Shown one piece after another: positions 1-5,460 of a DNA stretch of 5,460 bases. Every line of letters starts with the position of its first letter. Positions within the stretch are counted from its first letter, which is position 1. The stretch is from NCBI GenBank assembly GCA_021827285.1, contig JAKAWM010000216.1:1-5460 (forward strand). Direction: 5' to 3'. Source of the DNA: Actinomycetes bacterium. GTDB taxonomy: Bacteria; Actinomycetota; Acidimicrobiia; Acidimicrobiales; Palsa-688. The position numbers and the translations under genes were made by a program. The notes below the pieces were generated by a model, which saw nothing but the letters and a program-made list of their open reading frames with translations, was not told the origin of the DNA and did no database searches.

Positions 1-1
1 C

Positions 2-58
2 TTCGACCTACTGGAAACGCCCCAGCAGTTCGCGAGCGTCATGAACAAGCTTCAGTGA
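2..58 (+). CDS. C-terminal end of probable ABC sugar-transporter solute-binding protein (partial)
   Basis: Only the last 18 codons are present; the reading frame enters from the left edge and ends at TGA 56-58. The visible residues are FDLLETPQQFASVMNKLQ, too few for a family assignment on sequence alone. The call rests on context: two CUT1-type permease genes follow on the same strand, and in this transporter class the usual order is binding protein, MalF-like permease, MalG-like permease. The ending is compatible with the helical C-terminus of such proteins. If correct, this is the extracytoplasmic lipoprotein that captures the oligosaccharide and delivers it to the permeases. The frame is open from base 2, and the two other forward frames offer no equally plausible ending. 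The identity is inferred, not seen. Confidence 0.6.
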   Translation, partial: FDLLETPQQFASVMNKLQ

Positions 59-95
59 GCCTTAGTTACAAACCTTGCTGACTGACGACGGTAAG

Positions 96-127
96 CCCGG
101 CCCCACTTCCCTCCCAGTGGGGCCGGG
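96..127 (+). terminator. Perfect 12-bp GC-rich hairpin between binding-protein and permease genes (attenuator or mRNA stabiliser)
   Basis: Bases 96-107 (CCCGGCCCCACT) are exactly complementary to 116-127 (AGTGGGGCCGGG), with an 8-base loop (TCCCTCCC). Only a weak T-containing stretch (ACGTTCATTT) follows, so full Rho-independent termination is doubtful. Its place in the 98-base gap after the putative binding-protein gene suggests partial termination or protection of the upstream mRNA 3' end. Either would give more binding protein than permease, as is known for other binding-protein-dependent operons. The stem is seen directly; the role is inferred. Confidence 0.75.
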
Positions 128-143
128 ACGTTCATTTAGATAA

Positions 144-152
144 GAGGGGTGA
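144..152 (+). promoter_or_regulatory. Ribosome binding site that fixes the GTG start of the first permease
   Basis: The purine-rich stretch GAGGGGTGA differs by one base from the GAGGTGA core seen ahead of the GH3 gene. It ends 4 bases before GTG 157-159, with its GAGGGG part 7 bases away. This supports GTG 157 as the start codon; the nearest in-frame ATG codons lie deep inside the permease domain. Confidence 0.65.
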
Positions 153-156
153 GCCC

Positions 157-1116
157 GTGGCAACTGCTCCCGCGCTCCTTGACCGTAACCAAAAAGCCCG
201 GTCACGCTCGCCGCGTACCACTGCTCGCCGGCGGAACTTCCTTGCTGACCTTGCCGGCGTCTCGCCAACTTTGGCCCTTTACGCCGCCTTTATCGTTGTC
301 CCTACCCTCTTTGCCATATTCCTTTCCTTTACCAACTGGGATGTCATTGGGCCGATCAGATGGGCCGGCTTCGGCAACTGGACCCGCTTCTTCTCAGACC
401 CTGTCGCCCACCATTCCCTGCTCGTAACCTTCGAGTTGGCCGGGCTCAGCTGGCTCGCCCAGACCCCCCTGGCCATGGTGCTCGGCATCTGGGTGGCTGG
501 TACTCAGCGCTACCGCGCCATTTACGCCGCTATCTACCTGGTCCCCCTGTTGCTGTCCACTGCGGGGCTCTCCATAATGTGGGAGGATCTCCTCTTTCCC
601 CAATTTGGTGGGCTGGCCTGGTTGGGTACTCACCTGCACATGGGGTTCCTTGACCGCAACTGGCTCGGCAGCCAGAACCTTGCTCTCCTGACGATCGTCG
701 TCATAATCGCTTGGCAGTTTGTGCCCTTTCACACCCTCATCTTCCAGGCGGGGAGAAGGGCCATACCGGCCACACTGTACGATGCGGCCACCGTTGACGG
801 TGCCAACGTGCGCCAGGCGTTCTGGCATGTAACCCTGCCGCAGTTGCGCTACAGCATCGTTACGTCCTCGACCCTGGTCCTGGTAGGCTCGTTGACCTAC
901 TTCGACATCATCTATATTTTGACCCTGGGCGGGCCGGGGGACTCCACCCGGGTGCTGGCCATGGACATGTACAACACGGGCTTCACCGAGACAGAGTTCG
1001 GCTATGCCAGCGTGCTGGCAACCGTCCTGGGCTTGCTGGGCATCGCCGTGGCCACGGCCCTCGTCCGCTGGACAGGGTTCGGGTCCATGGAGGGGGGTCA
1101 GGAGGGCATATGGTAG
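157..1116 (+). CDS. ABC sugar transporter permease, MalF/UgpA type (CUT1 family)
   Basis: This is an inner-membrane permease subunit of a carbohydrate uptake ABC transporter. The 319-residue product has an Arg-rich cytoplasmic N-terminus (about residues 10-26) and six hydrophobic segments near residues 35-57, 88-113, 121-142, 174-196, 233-257 and 284-303. The cytoplasmic EAA loop, which contacts the ATPase, is seen as YDAATVDGAN (208-217) followed by the FWHVTLP ending (222-228), with Asp at the usual Glu position, a common variant. LGGPGDST (257-264) is also typical of MalF-like subunits. The start is GTG with a good ribosome binding site just upstream. The last 7 bases overlap the next permease gene, so the two are probably translationally coupled. 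No ATPase gene lies nearby, so the energising subunit is presumably encoded elsewhere, as with MsiK-type shared ATPases. The family is clear; the sugar is unknown, though the downstream GH3 enzyme suggests a beta-linked oligosaccharide. Confidence 0.93.
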   Translation: MATAPALLDRNQKARSRSPRTTARRRNFLADLAGVSPTLALYAAFIVVPTLFAIFLSFTNWDVIGPIRWAGFGNWTRFFSDPVAHHSLLVTFELAGLSWLAQTPLAMVLGIWVAGTQRYRAIYAAIYLVPLLLSTAGLSIMWEDLLFPQFGGLAWLGTHLHMGFLDRNWLGSQNLALLTIVVIIAWQFVPFHTLIFQAGRRAIPATLYDAATVDGANVRQAFWHVTLPQLRYSIVTSSTLVLVGSLTYFDIIYILTLGGPGDSTRVLAMDMYNTGFTETEFGYASVLATVLGLLGIAVATALVRWTGFGSMEGGQEGIW

Positions 1117-2039
1117 CCACTGCCCCACAACGAACGGCCACCAACCTCACCCGCCCTACCGCCGTTCGTCCAAAGCGGGTCCCCGCACCCACATTGAGTG
1201 GCGTAAGGGGACGATCTAAAGCTTTCCGGTTCGCCAGCTTCGTCCTCGGCACCGTCTGGCTGGTGGTAGTCCTGGGACCGATTTACTACATGATCCTGAC
1301 GAGCTTCCGCGATAGCACGCAGTACCTCACCGCAAACGCTTGGCTGCCGACTGGCCCCCTGACGCTGTCGTCCTATACGGCCATGTTCCATGGCTCTGGC
1401 ATAGGGTCGCTCCTGCGTGACAGCGGCGAACTGGCCGCAGGCACCATGGTCCTGGTCGCGGCACTTTCGCTGCTGGCCGCGTACCGCATCGTACGGCGAG
1501 GCTCCCGATTTTCCGCCGTGTCGTTCCGTGTCATACTGTTTGGGATCGCGGTACCCATCCAGGCAATAGTGATCCCCCTCTATTTCATCACCACCAAGCT
1601 CCATATATACGACACGATGTACGGGTTGGTGCTTGTGACGGCGGCCTCGCTCATCCCGGTGGCCGTGTTGCTGATGGTCAATTACCTACGGCTCATCCCT
1701 AGGGAGCTTTACGACGCCATGGCGGTGGATGGAGCCAACCAACGAACCGTGTTCTTGAGCCTGGTTGTCCCAATGGCTCGCCCAGTACTGGCGGTCGTCA
1801 GCATCTACGCCGGGCTGGGAGCCTGGAACAACTTCCTCCTGCCGCTCATCCTCACTCAGTCGAACAATGACATGGTGCTACCCTTGGGTTTGTACCGCTT
1901 TGCCACCAACTCGCAGTACGGCATTAACGTACCGGTCGTCATGGCCTTCGTCTTCTTTACCATGGTACCTATCTTGATCCTCTACATTGTCCTGCGCCGC
2001 CAGTTCGTCAAGGGCATCGGTGGCTTCGCCCTGCGTTGA
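1110..2039 (+). CDS. ABC sugar transporter permease, MalG/UgpE type (CUT1 family)
   Basis: This is the second inner-membrane permease, expected to pair with the preceding MalF-like protein to form the sugar channel. Its 309 residues include a long basic, Pro-rich N-terminal extension (about 1-40) and six hydrophobic segments near 41-64, 107-127, 138-161, 170-194, 222-248 and 273-296. The EAA loop reads ELYDAMAVDGAN (199-210) and ends in LVVP (218-221). The C-terminus, RRQFVKGIGGFALR, is the characteristic short basic tail of MalG-like subunits. ATG 1110 lies inside the end of the upstream gene (7-base overlap) and is preceded by GGAGGG at 1101-1106, so the start is well supported. The LGAWNNFLLPLIL stretch (236-248) is a family hallmark (AWN-F--P). 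The two permeases share the YDA--VDGAN core, which is expected for a heterodimer sharing one ATPase type. Substrate is not determined by sequence. Confidence 0.93.
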   Translation: MVATAPQRTATNLTRPTAVRPKRVPAPTLSGVRGRSKAFRFASFVLGTVWLVVVLGPIYYMILTSFRDSTQYLTANAWLPTGPLTLSSYTAMFHGSGIGSLLRDSGELAAGTMVLVAALSLLAAYRIVRRGSRFSAVSFRVILFGIAVPIQAIVIPLYFITTKLHIYDTMYGLVLVTAASLIPVAVLLMVNYLRLIPRELYDAMAVDGANQRTVFLSLVVPMARPVLAVVSIYAGLGAWNNFLLPLILTQSNNDMVLPLGLYRFATNSQYGINVPVVMAFVFFTMVPILILYIVLRRQFVKGIGGFALR

Positions 2040-2041
2040 CC

Positions 2042-2115
2042 ATGATCGCCACTTGTCTTTCGCCAAACGCCGGCGGCCGATTAGTATGAACAACACCACC
2101 GAGGTGAACCAATGA
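2042..2115 (+). other. Two overlapping minimal ORFs bridging the permease and GH3 genes
   Basis: ATG 2042-2044 opens a 15-codon frame (MIATCLSPNAGGRLV) that stops at TGA 2087-2089. That stop overlaps ATG 2086-2088 as ATGA. The second frame has 9 codons (MNNTTEVNQ) and stops at TGA 2113-2115, overlapping the GH3 start ATG 2112 again as ATGA. The first ATG lies only two bases after the permease stop (TGACCATG). Neither tiny frame has a clear ribosome binding site of its own, so if translated it would be by re-initiation from the permease gene. They may act only as a ribosome relay, or be chance. There is no protein-level support. Confidence 0.25.
2101..2107 (+). promoter_or_regulatory. Strong ribosome binding site of the GH3 gene
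   Basis: GAGGTGA matches the anti-Shine-Dalgarno complement well and lies 4 bases before ATG 2112, which decides that start. The 72-base gap behind it shows no convincing -35/-10 pair, so the gene is most likely read from the transporter transcript. Confidence 0.8.
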
Positions 2116-4649
2116 GCAGCCTTCCCTACCTCAACACTGCACTTCCCGTGGAGGACCGGGTCGGTGACCTGATCGATCGTATGGACCTTGACGAGAAATT
2201 AGCTCAGTTGGGAGCGGTGGCCTTTCCCGACTTGATCACCGGGGAGCGCTTCGATGGGGGTGCCGCGCTGGCCGTCGTCCCGCACGGTATCGGTCAGGTG
2301 ACGCGCATTGGTGCCACAACCGGCTTGGAGCCGGTGCAAAGTTGTGAGCTGTTCAACCAGATCCAACGCCTCATGGTGGAACGGACACGCCTGGGGATCC
2401 CGGTCATTGTGCACGAGGAGTCACTAGCTGGTTATTGCGCCCGGGGAGCCACGGTCTTCCCCCAGGCCTTTGCCTTGGCCTGCAGTTGGGATCCGGACCT
2501 GGTCCGCGAGGTAGCGGGTAGGATCCGCGACCAGCTCCTCGCCGTTGGAGCGCGGCACAGCCTCGCCCCCGTCCTGGACGTAGCCCGAGACCCGCGCTGG
2601 GGACGCTTGGAAGAGACTTACGGCGAGGATCCTGTCCTGGCCGGAGCCCTTGGAGCCGCTTACGTACGAGGCATGCAGACTGACGAGCTGTCGCGGGGCG
2701 TCCTCGCCACCGGTAAGCACTTCTTGGCGCACGGGCTCTCTGAGGGTGGCAGGAACCACGCTCCGGTGCAGATCGGGCCGAGAGAGCTCCGCGAGGTCTA
2801 TGCCGAGCCCTTTGCGGCCGCCATCCGTGAAGCCGGCTTGGCCTCAGTGATGAGCTCTTATAGTTGCGTGGACGGGCTGCCTGGCAGTGGGTCGGCCGAG
2901 ATCTTGACGCGCCTGCTCCGAGACGAGCTCGGCTTTGATGGCATGGTGGTGGCCGACTATTTTGCCGTGTCGCTCTTGATGAGCTATCACCGGGTAGCCG
3001 CTGACCGCTCCGAAGCCGCCGTCAAGGCCATCAGCGCCGGCCTCGACCTCGAGCTACCGGCCTTGGACTGCTTCGGGGCACCACTCAAGGCGGCGGTATC
3101 GGCGGGCAAGGTCCCGATGGCGGTTGTCGACACCGCCGTTCGCCGAGTCCTGACGGCCAAGGTGCGCCTTGGGTTGTTCGAGTCCCCGTATGCTGATCCG
3201 GGCCACGTAGTACACGTTTTCACCGACCCCGCCAACGTGGCCCTCGCCAGGCGGGCCGCGACCCGCGGTATCGTCCTGCTGGCGAACGCCGGGGTACTGC
3301 CGCTATCCGAGCATTTGTCGAAGCTGGCAGTAATCGGGCCGGCCGCCGACGACAGACGTTTGCTGCAGGGCGACTACCACTACCCGGCGCACCAAGAACT
3401 GTTCCTGGGGCCCAGTGGAGCTGGCGAACCCGGGGAAACCTCTCTGGCTGATGCCCACCTGGAAGCGGGGACCGCGCAGAAGCCAGCGTCCCGGTCGCCC
3501 GGCGATCGCAGCCCGGAGGTCAAAATGCCCGAGCTGATTTTCCTGGCCAGTGGCAAGGGTGCGCTCAAGGCAGGCCAGTACTACACAGACCATGTAACAC
3601 CTCTGGCTGGGCTGGAAGCCGCCTTGAGCCCTTCGGTGGAAGTGATCTACGAAAAGGGCTGTGAGCTGGAGGGGCAGGACCGGTCCGGGCTGCCAGCCGC
3701 GGTCGCCGCGGCGGCCGAGGCTGATGTGGCTGTAGTAATTGTCGGGGGCCGCTCCGGGTTGTCCGAGAGCTCGACAGTAGGAGAAGCCCGCGACGCGACC
3801 GACCTCAGGTTGACAGGAGCCCAGGAAGAGCTGGTGAGCGCGGTGGTGGCCACCGGCACTCCCACTGTGGTCATCGTCATGAGCGGTAGGGCGCACGTCC
3901 TGACCGATGTGGCGAGCCGGGCTCAGGCCCTGCTGGTAGCTTGGCCCCTCGGCGAGCAGGGAGGTCACGCCCTAGCTGATGTTTTGTTCGGCCGGGCGGA
4001 GCCGGCTGGCCGGTTGGCGGTAACGCTCCCACGAGCCACAGGGCAGGTGCCCCTGTACAGTGGTCACCGGTCCGGGGGCAACCAGTCGGTCTTCTACGGT
4101 CACTACACCGACTGCTCCGAGGAACCTCTCTTCAGTTTCGGCCACGGCCTTGGCTATACAACGTTTGAGTATTCGGACATGACCGTGCAAGCTACTGATA
4201 CTTCGTCGCCAATCACGATCGGGGTGACGGTGGCCAATACCGGTGCGCGTGGCGGGGAGGAGGTGGTCCAACTTTACGCCTCCGACCTGGTTGCCTCGGT
4301 AGCCAGACCGCAAGCCTCCCTCATCGGCTTCGCTCGGCTGAGCCTGGCCCCGGGAGACGCGGCTCGCATGAACTTCGAAGTTCACCCCAGCCGTCTCGCC
4401 TTTTACGACGAGGCCATGCGCTTCGTCGTGGAGCCTGGCCTCTTCCGGTTTGCCATTGGCGCCTCCGCCTCTGACATCCGCCAGCAAGCGACCGTTGATA
4501 TCTCCGGACCAGTGGCCCATTATTCGCAGCGGTCCATCGTGGCGGTCGCGGCGCAGGTCGGTGACCGGCTTACCTCGGCGACTGCCCCTGTAGTACCCGC
4601 TCCTGTAGTACCCGCTCCTGTAGTACCCGCTCCTGTAGTGCCCGCATGA
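2112..4649 (+). CDS. Glycoside hydrolase family 3, beta-glucosidase / beta-xylosidase type
   Basis: This retaining exo-acting glycosidase hydrolyses terminal beta-linked glucose, xylose or related sugars from oligosaccharides. The 845-residue product has the family domains in order. The N-terminal TIM-barrel domain (about 1-355) carries LGIPVIVHEES (94-104), GATVFPQAFALA (112-123), DPRWGRLEETYGEDP (160-174), the GKHF motif with Lys202-His203, and the nucleophile Asp282 in VVADYF. The alpha/beta sandwich domain (about 385-640) has Glu558 in the GEARD segment as the likely acid/base, followed by LRLTGAQEEL. A fibronectin-III-like domain (about 695-790) has VANTG, EEVVQLYASD and a GLFRFAIGASASDI ending. 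Residues about 431-488 form a Pro/Ser/Gly-rich insertion after GDYHYPAH, and residues 825-845 are a tandem-repeat tail. There is no signal peptide, so the enzyme probably acts in the cytoplasm on sugars imported by the upstream permeases. The start is fixed by GAGGTGA. Choice among glucosidase, xylosidase and mixed activity is open. Confidence 0.95.
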   Translation: MSSLPYLNTALPVEDRVGDLIDRMDLDEKLAQLGAVAFPDLITGERFDGGAALAVVPHGIGQVTRIGATTGLEPVQSCELFNQIQRLMVERTRLGIPVIVHEESLAGYCARGATVFPQAFALACSWDPDLVREVAGRIRDQLLAVGARHSLAPVLDVARDPRWGRLEETYGEDPVLAGALGAAYVRGMQTDELSRGVLATGKHFLAHGLSEGGRNHAPVQIGPRELREVYAEPFAAAIREAGLASVMSSYSCVDGLPGSGSAEILTRLLRDELGFDGMVVADYFAVSLLMSYHRVAADRSEAAVKAISAGLDLELPALDCFGAPLKAAVSAGKVPMAVVDTAVRRVLTAKVRLGLFESPYADPGHVVHVFTDPANVALARRAATRGIVLLANAGVLPLSEHLSKLAVIGPAADDRRLLQGDYHYPAHQELFLGPSGAGEPGETSLADAHLEAGTAQKPASRSPGDRSPEVKMPELIFLASGKGALKAGQYYTDHVTPLAGLEAALSPSVEVIYEKGCELEGQDRSGLPAAVAAAAEADVAVVIVGGRSGLSESSTVGEARDATDLRLTGAQEELVSAVVATGTPTVVIVMSGRAHVLTDVASRAQALLVAWPLGEQGGHALADVLFGRAEPAGRLAVTLPRATGQVPLYSGHRSGGNQSVFYGHYTDCSEEPLFSFGHGLGYTTFEYSDMTVQATDTSSPITIGVTVANTGARGGEEVVQLYASDLVASVARPQASLIGFARLSLAPGDAARMNFEVHPSRLAFYDEAMRFVVEPGLFRFAIGASASDIRQQATVDISGPVAHYSQRSIVAVAAQVGDRLTSATAPVVPAPVVPAPVVPAPVVPA
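4584..4643 (+). repeat. Four-copy 15-bp tandem repeat encoding an APVVP tail on GH3
   Basis: Four head-to-tail 15-base units start at 4584, 4599, 4614 and 4629. Each encodes Ala-Pro-Val-Val-Pro. Units 2 and 3 are identical (GCTCCTGTAGTACCC); unit 1 differs by one base (GCC for GCT) and unit 4 by one base (GTG for GTA). One Ala codon and the TGA stop follow. Because the unit is a multiple of three, copy-number change would lengthen or shorten the tail without breaking the frame. Confidence 0.95.
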
Positions 4650-4656
4650 ACGGCCA

Positions 4657-4674
4657 GCCGGTGTGCGGACCGGC
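4657..4674. terminator. Short inverted repeat in the convergent gap (possible bidirectional terminator)
   Basis: GCCGGT (4657-4662) pairs with ACCGGC (4669-4674) around a 6-base loop (GTGCGG). It sits 8 bases after the GH3 stop and 4 bases beyond the stop of the opposing GH95 gene, where a shared terminator would be expected. There is no T tract on either strand and the stem is only 6 bp, so termination strength is doubtful. Confidence 0.35.
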
Positions 4675-4677
4675 AAC

Positions 4678-5460
4678 CTATGGCGCTCCCAGCAGCGTGT
4701 AACGGCCCGCCCGATGCGCGCTGAGGGTCGCTAATCCCGGATCGTCGGCAGGCACCAGCTCGGCACCCATTGGCCGGTCTTCTTTGAGACGGAGCGGGGT
4801 GGCACAGCGTACCCTCACTGTTTTGGGAGCGGGCACGTCAAGATAGGCCTCCTTCACACGACCCTTCGCCCATCTGATGCCGATGGTCAATCCCCCTCGG
4901 GCCCGAAGGCCGGCTACTTCGCCCTCGGGCCAGCCGGGAGGCAAGGCAGGCAGCAAGTCGATAGTGCCCGTGTGGCTCTGTAGAAGCATCTCCGCCACAG
5001 CGGCCGCGGCGCCAAAGTTGGCGTCTATCTGGAACAGACCGGGGTAGGGGGAGCAGAAGAGATTGTCGGACAGGGAGCGTTCGATCACGGCGTGCAGGCT
5101 CTCCCCAGCCAGGTCGCCCTCCCCCAAGCGTGCCCACAGCCCGGTCACCCAGGCGCGGCTCCAACCTGGGCCGCCCCCGCCGTTGGCCAGGCGCCGCTCG
5201 AGCGACCGCCTGGCGGCTGACGCAAGTACAGGTGCCAAACCGGGCGTCACTTCATCGCCTGGGTATAGGCAGAACAAGTGTGACAGGTGACGGTGCCCGG
5301 GCTCAGGTTCGTCGAAGTCCTCCCACCATTCCTGTAACCGGCCGTCGGCAGCCACTTTTGGCTCGTAAAGCCTCCCTAGAGCCGTCTTCAGCTGTGCTCT
5401 CAATGCCTCGTCTAAGCCCAAGGCCTCCGAGGCCGCGATGCAATGGCGGAACAGGTCCCT
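4678..5460 (-). CDS. Glycoside hydrolase family 95, alpha-L-fucosidase type, C-terminal part (partial)
   Basis: The frame is open to the right edge and the N-terminal part, with the start, lies outside; the TTG at 5419-5421 is an internal Leu codon, because RDLFRHCIAASEA reads on upstream in frame with family-like sequence. The 260 visible residues, counted from the window edge, show the GH95 end of the alpha/alpha barrel: LQEWWEDF (42-49), HRHLSHLF (56-63), GWSRAW (99-104), FQIDANFG (143-150), AEMLLQSH (156-163), LLPALP (169-174) and GLRARGG (184-190), then a beta-rich C-terminal domain. The Asp in FQIDANFG (codon 5023-5025) probably corresponds to a catalytic-site Asp of the family; other catalytic residues would lie upstream. 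GH95 enzymes are mainly inverting 1,2-alpha-L-fucosidases, and some act on alpha-L-galactosides. Whether it is secreted cannot be seen. It faces the GH3 operon convergently, 28 bases away, so it belongs to another transcript. Confidence 0.9.
   Translation of the reverse strand, partial: RDLFRHCIAASEALGLDEALRAQLKTALGRLYEPKVAADGRLQEWWEDFDEPEPGHRHLSHLFCLYPGDEVTPGLAPVLASAARRSLERRLANGGGGPGWSRAWVTGLWARLGEGDLAGESLHAVIERSLSDNLFCSPYPGLFQIDANFGAAAAVAEMLLQSHTGTIDLLPALPPGWPEGEVAGLRARGGLTIGIRWAKGRVKEAYLDVPAPKTVRVRCATPLRLKEDRPMGAELVPADDPGLATLSAHRAGRYTLLGAP

Noticed and set aside
132..142. AT-rich TTCATTTAGATAAG as a possible -10 promoter element for the permeases
   Set aside because: Transcription would start inside the ribosome binding site, and the region where a -35 box would lie is the GC hairpin. 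No credible -35 element was found.
778..846. Asp instead of Glu in the EAA loop of the permeases as a defect
   Set aside because: YDAA-type loops are common in working CUT1 permeases, and the rest of the loop (VDGAN and the LP ending) is intact.
394..1128. A 244-codon open frame on the minus strand across the first permease
   Set aside because: Its predicted product is hydrophilic, His/Gln/Gly-rich and resembles no family. It lies wholly antisense to a clear permease with good motifs, so it is a shadow frame of high-GC coding DNA.
2068..2075. CGCCGGCG palindrome in the permease-GH3 gap as a possible operator
   Set aside because: Eight-base GC palindromes are common in such DNA. There is no flanking symmetry or second copy in the window, so a LacI-type operator cannot be supported.
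3303..4676. Two long minus-strand open frames (221 and 234 codons) opposite the GH3 gene, one with a GYYRS repeat
   Set aside because: Both lie antisense to conserved GH3 domains. The GYYRS repeat is only the reverse complement of the 15-bp tandem repeat that encodes APVVP on the plus strand.
5419..5421. TTG as the start codon of the minus-strand GH95 gene
   Set aside because: The frame continues upstream to the window edge with family-like sequence (RDLFRHCIAASEA), and the visible part lacks the N-terminal domains of GH95. The gene is therefore partial, not a short protein starting here.

Overview
This window is a carbohydrate-utilisation locus from a high-GC bacterium (about 60% GC by eye). 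The strong purine-rich ribosome binding sites (GAGGTGA ahead of the glycosidase), a GTG start, and CUT1 permeases without an adjacent ATPase gene fit an actinobacterium or a related high-GC lineage such as Chloroflexota. The sequence alone does not settle the taxon.

Layout, left to right. Positions 2-58 hold the last 18 codons of a gene that is probably the ABC-transporter solute-binding protein. A 98-base gap follows and contains a perfect 12-bp GC-rich hairpin (96-127). Next come two CUT1 (MalF/MalG-type) sugar permeases, at 157-1116 and 1110-2039, which overlap by 7 bases. After a 72-base gap that holds two tiny ATGA-linked reading frames, there is a complete glycoside hydrolase family 3 enzyme (2112-4649, 845 aa) with a tandem-repeat Ala-Pro-Val-Val-Pro tail. 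A 28-base convergent gap with a small palindrome separates it from the C-terminal part of a glycoside hydrolase family 95 (alpha-L-fucosidase-type) enzyme on the minus strand (4678 to past the window edge).

How it works together (inference): the binding protein captures an oligosaccharide, the permease pair imports it using an ATPase encoded elsewhere, and the GH3 enzyme, which has no signal peptide, removes beta-linked glucose or xylose in the cytoplasm. The neighbouring GH95 enzyme would remove alpha-L-fucose. A fucosylated plant oligosaccharide, for example from xyloglucan, would explain the pairing, but the substrate cannot be proven from this window.

Nothing here is a clear new biological system. 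The points most worth a second look are the GH3 minisatellite tail, the chain of minimal overlapping ORFs ahead of GH3, and the intercistronic hairpin. No tRNA, rRNA, CRISPR array, insertion sequence or phage feature was seen, and no stretch of more than 300 bases lacks a gene.
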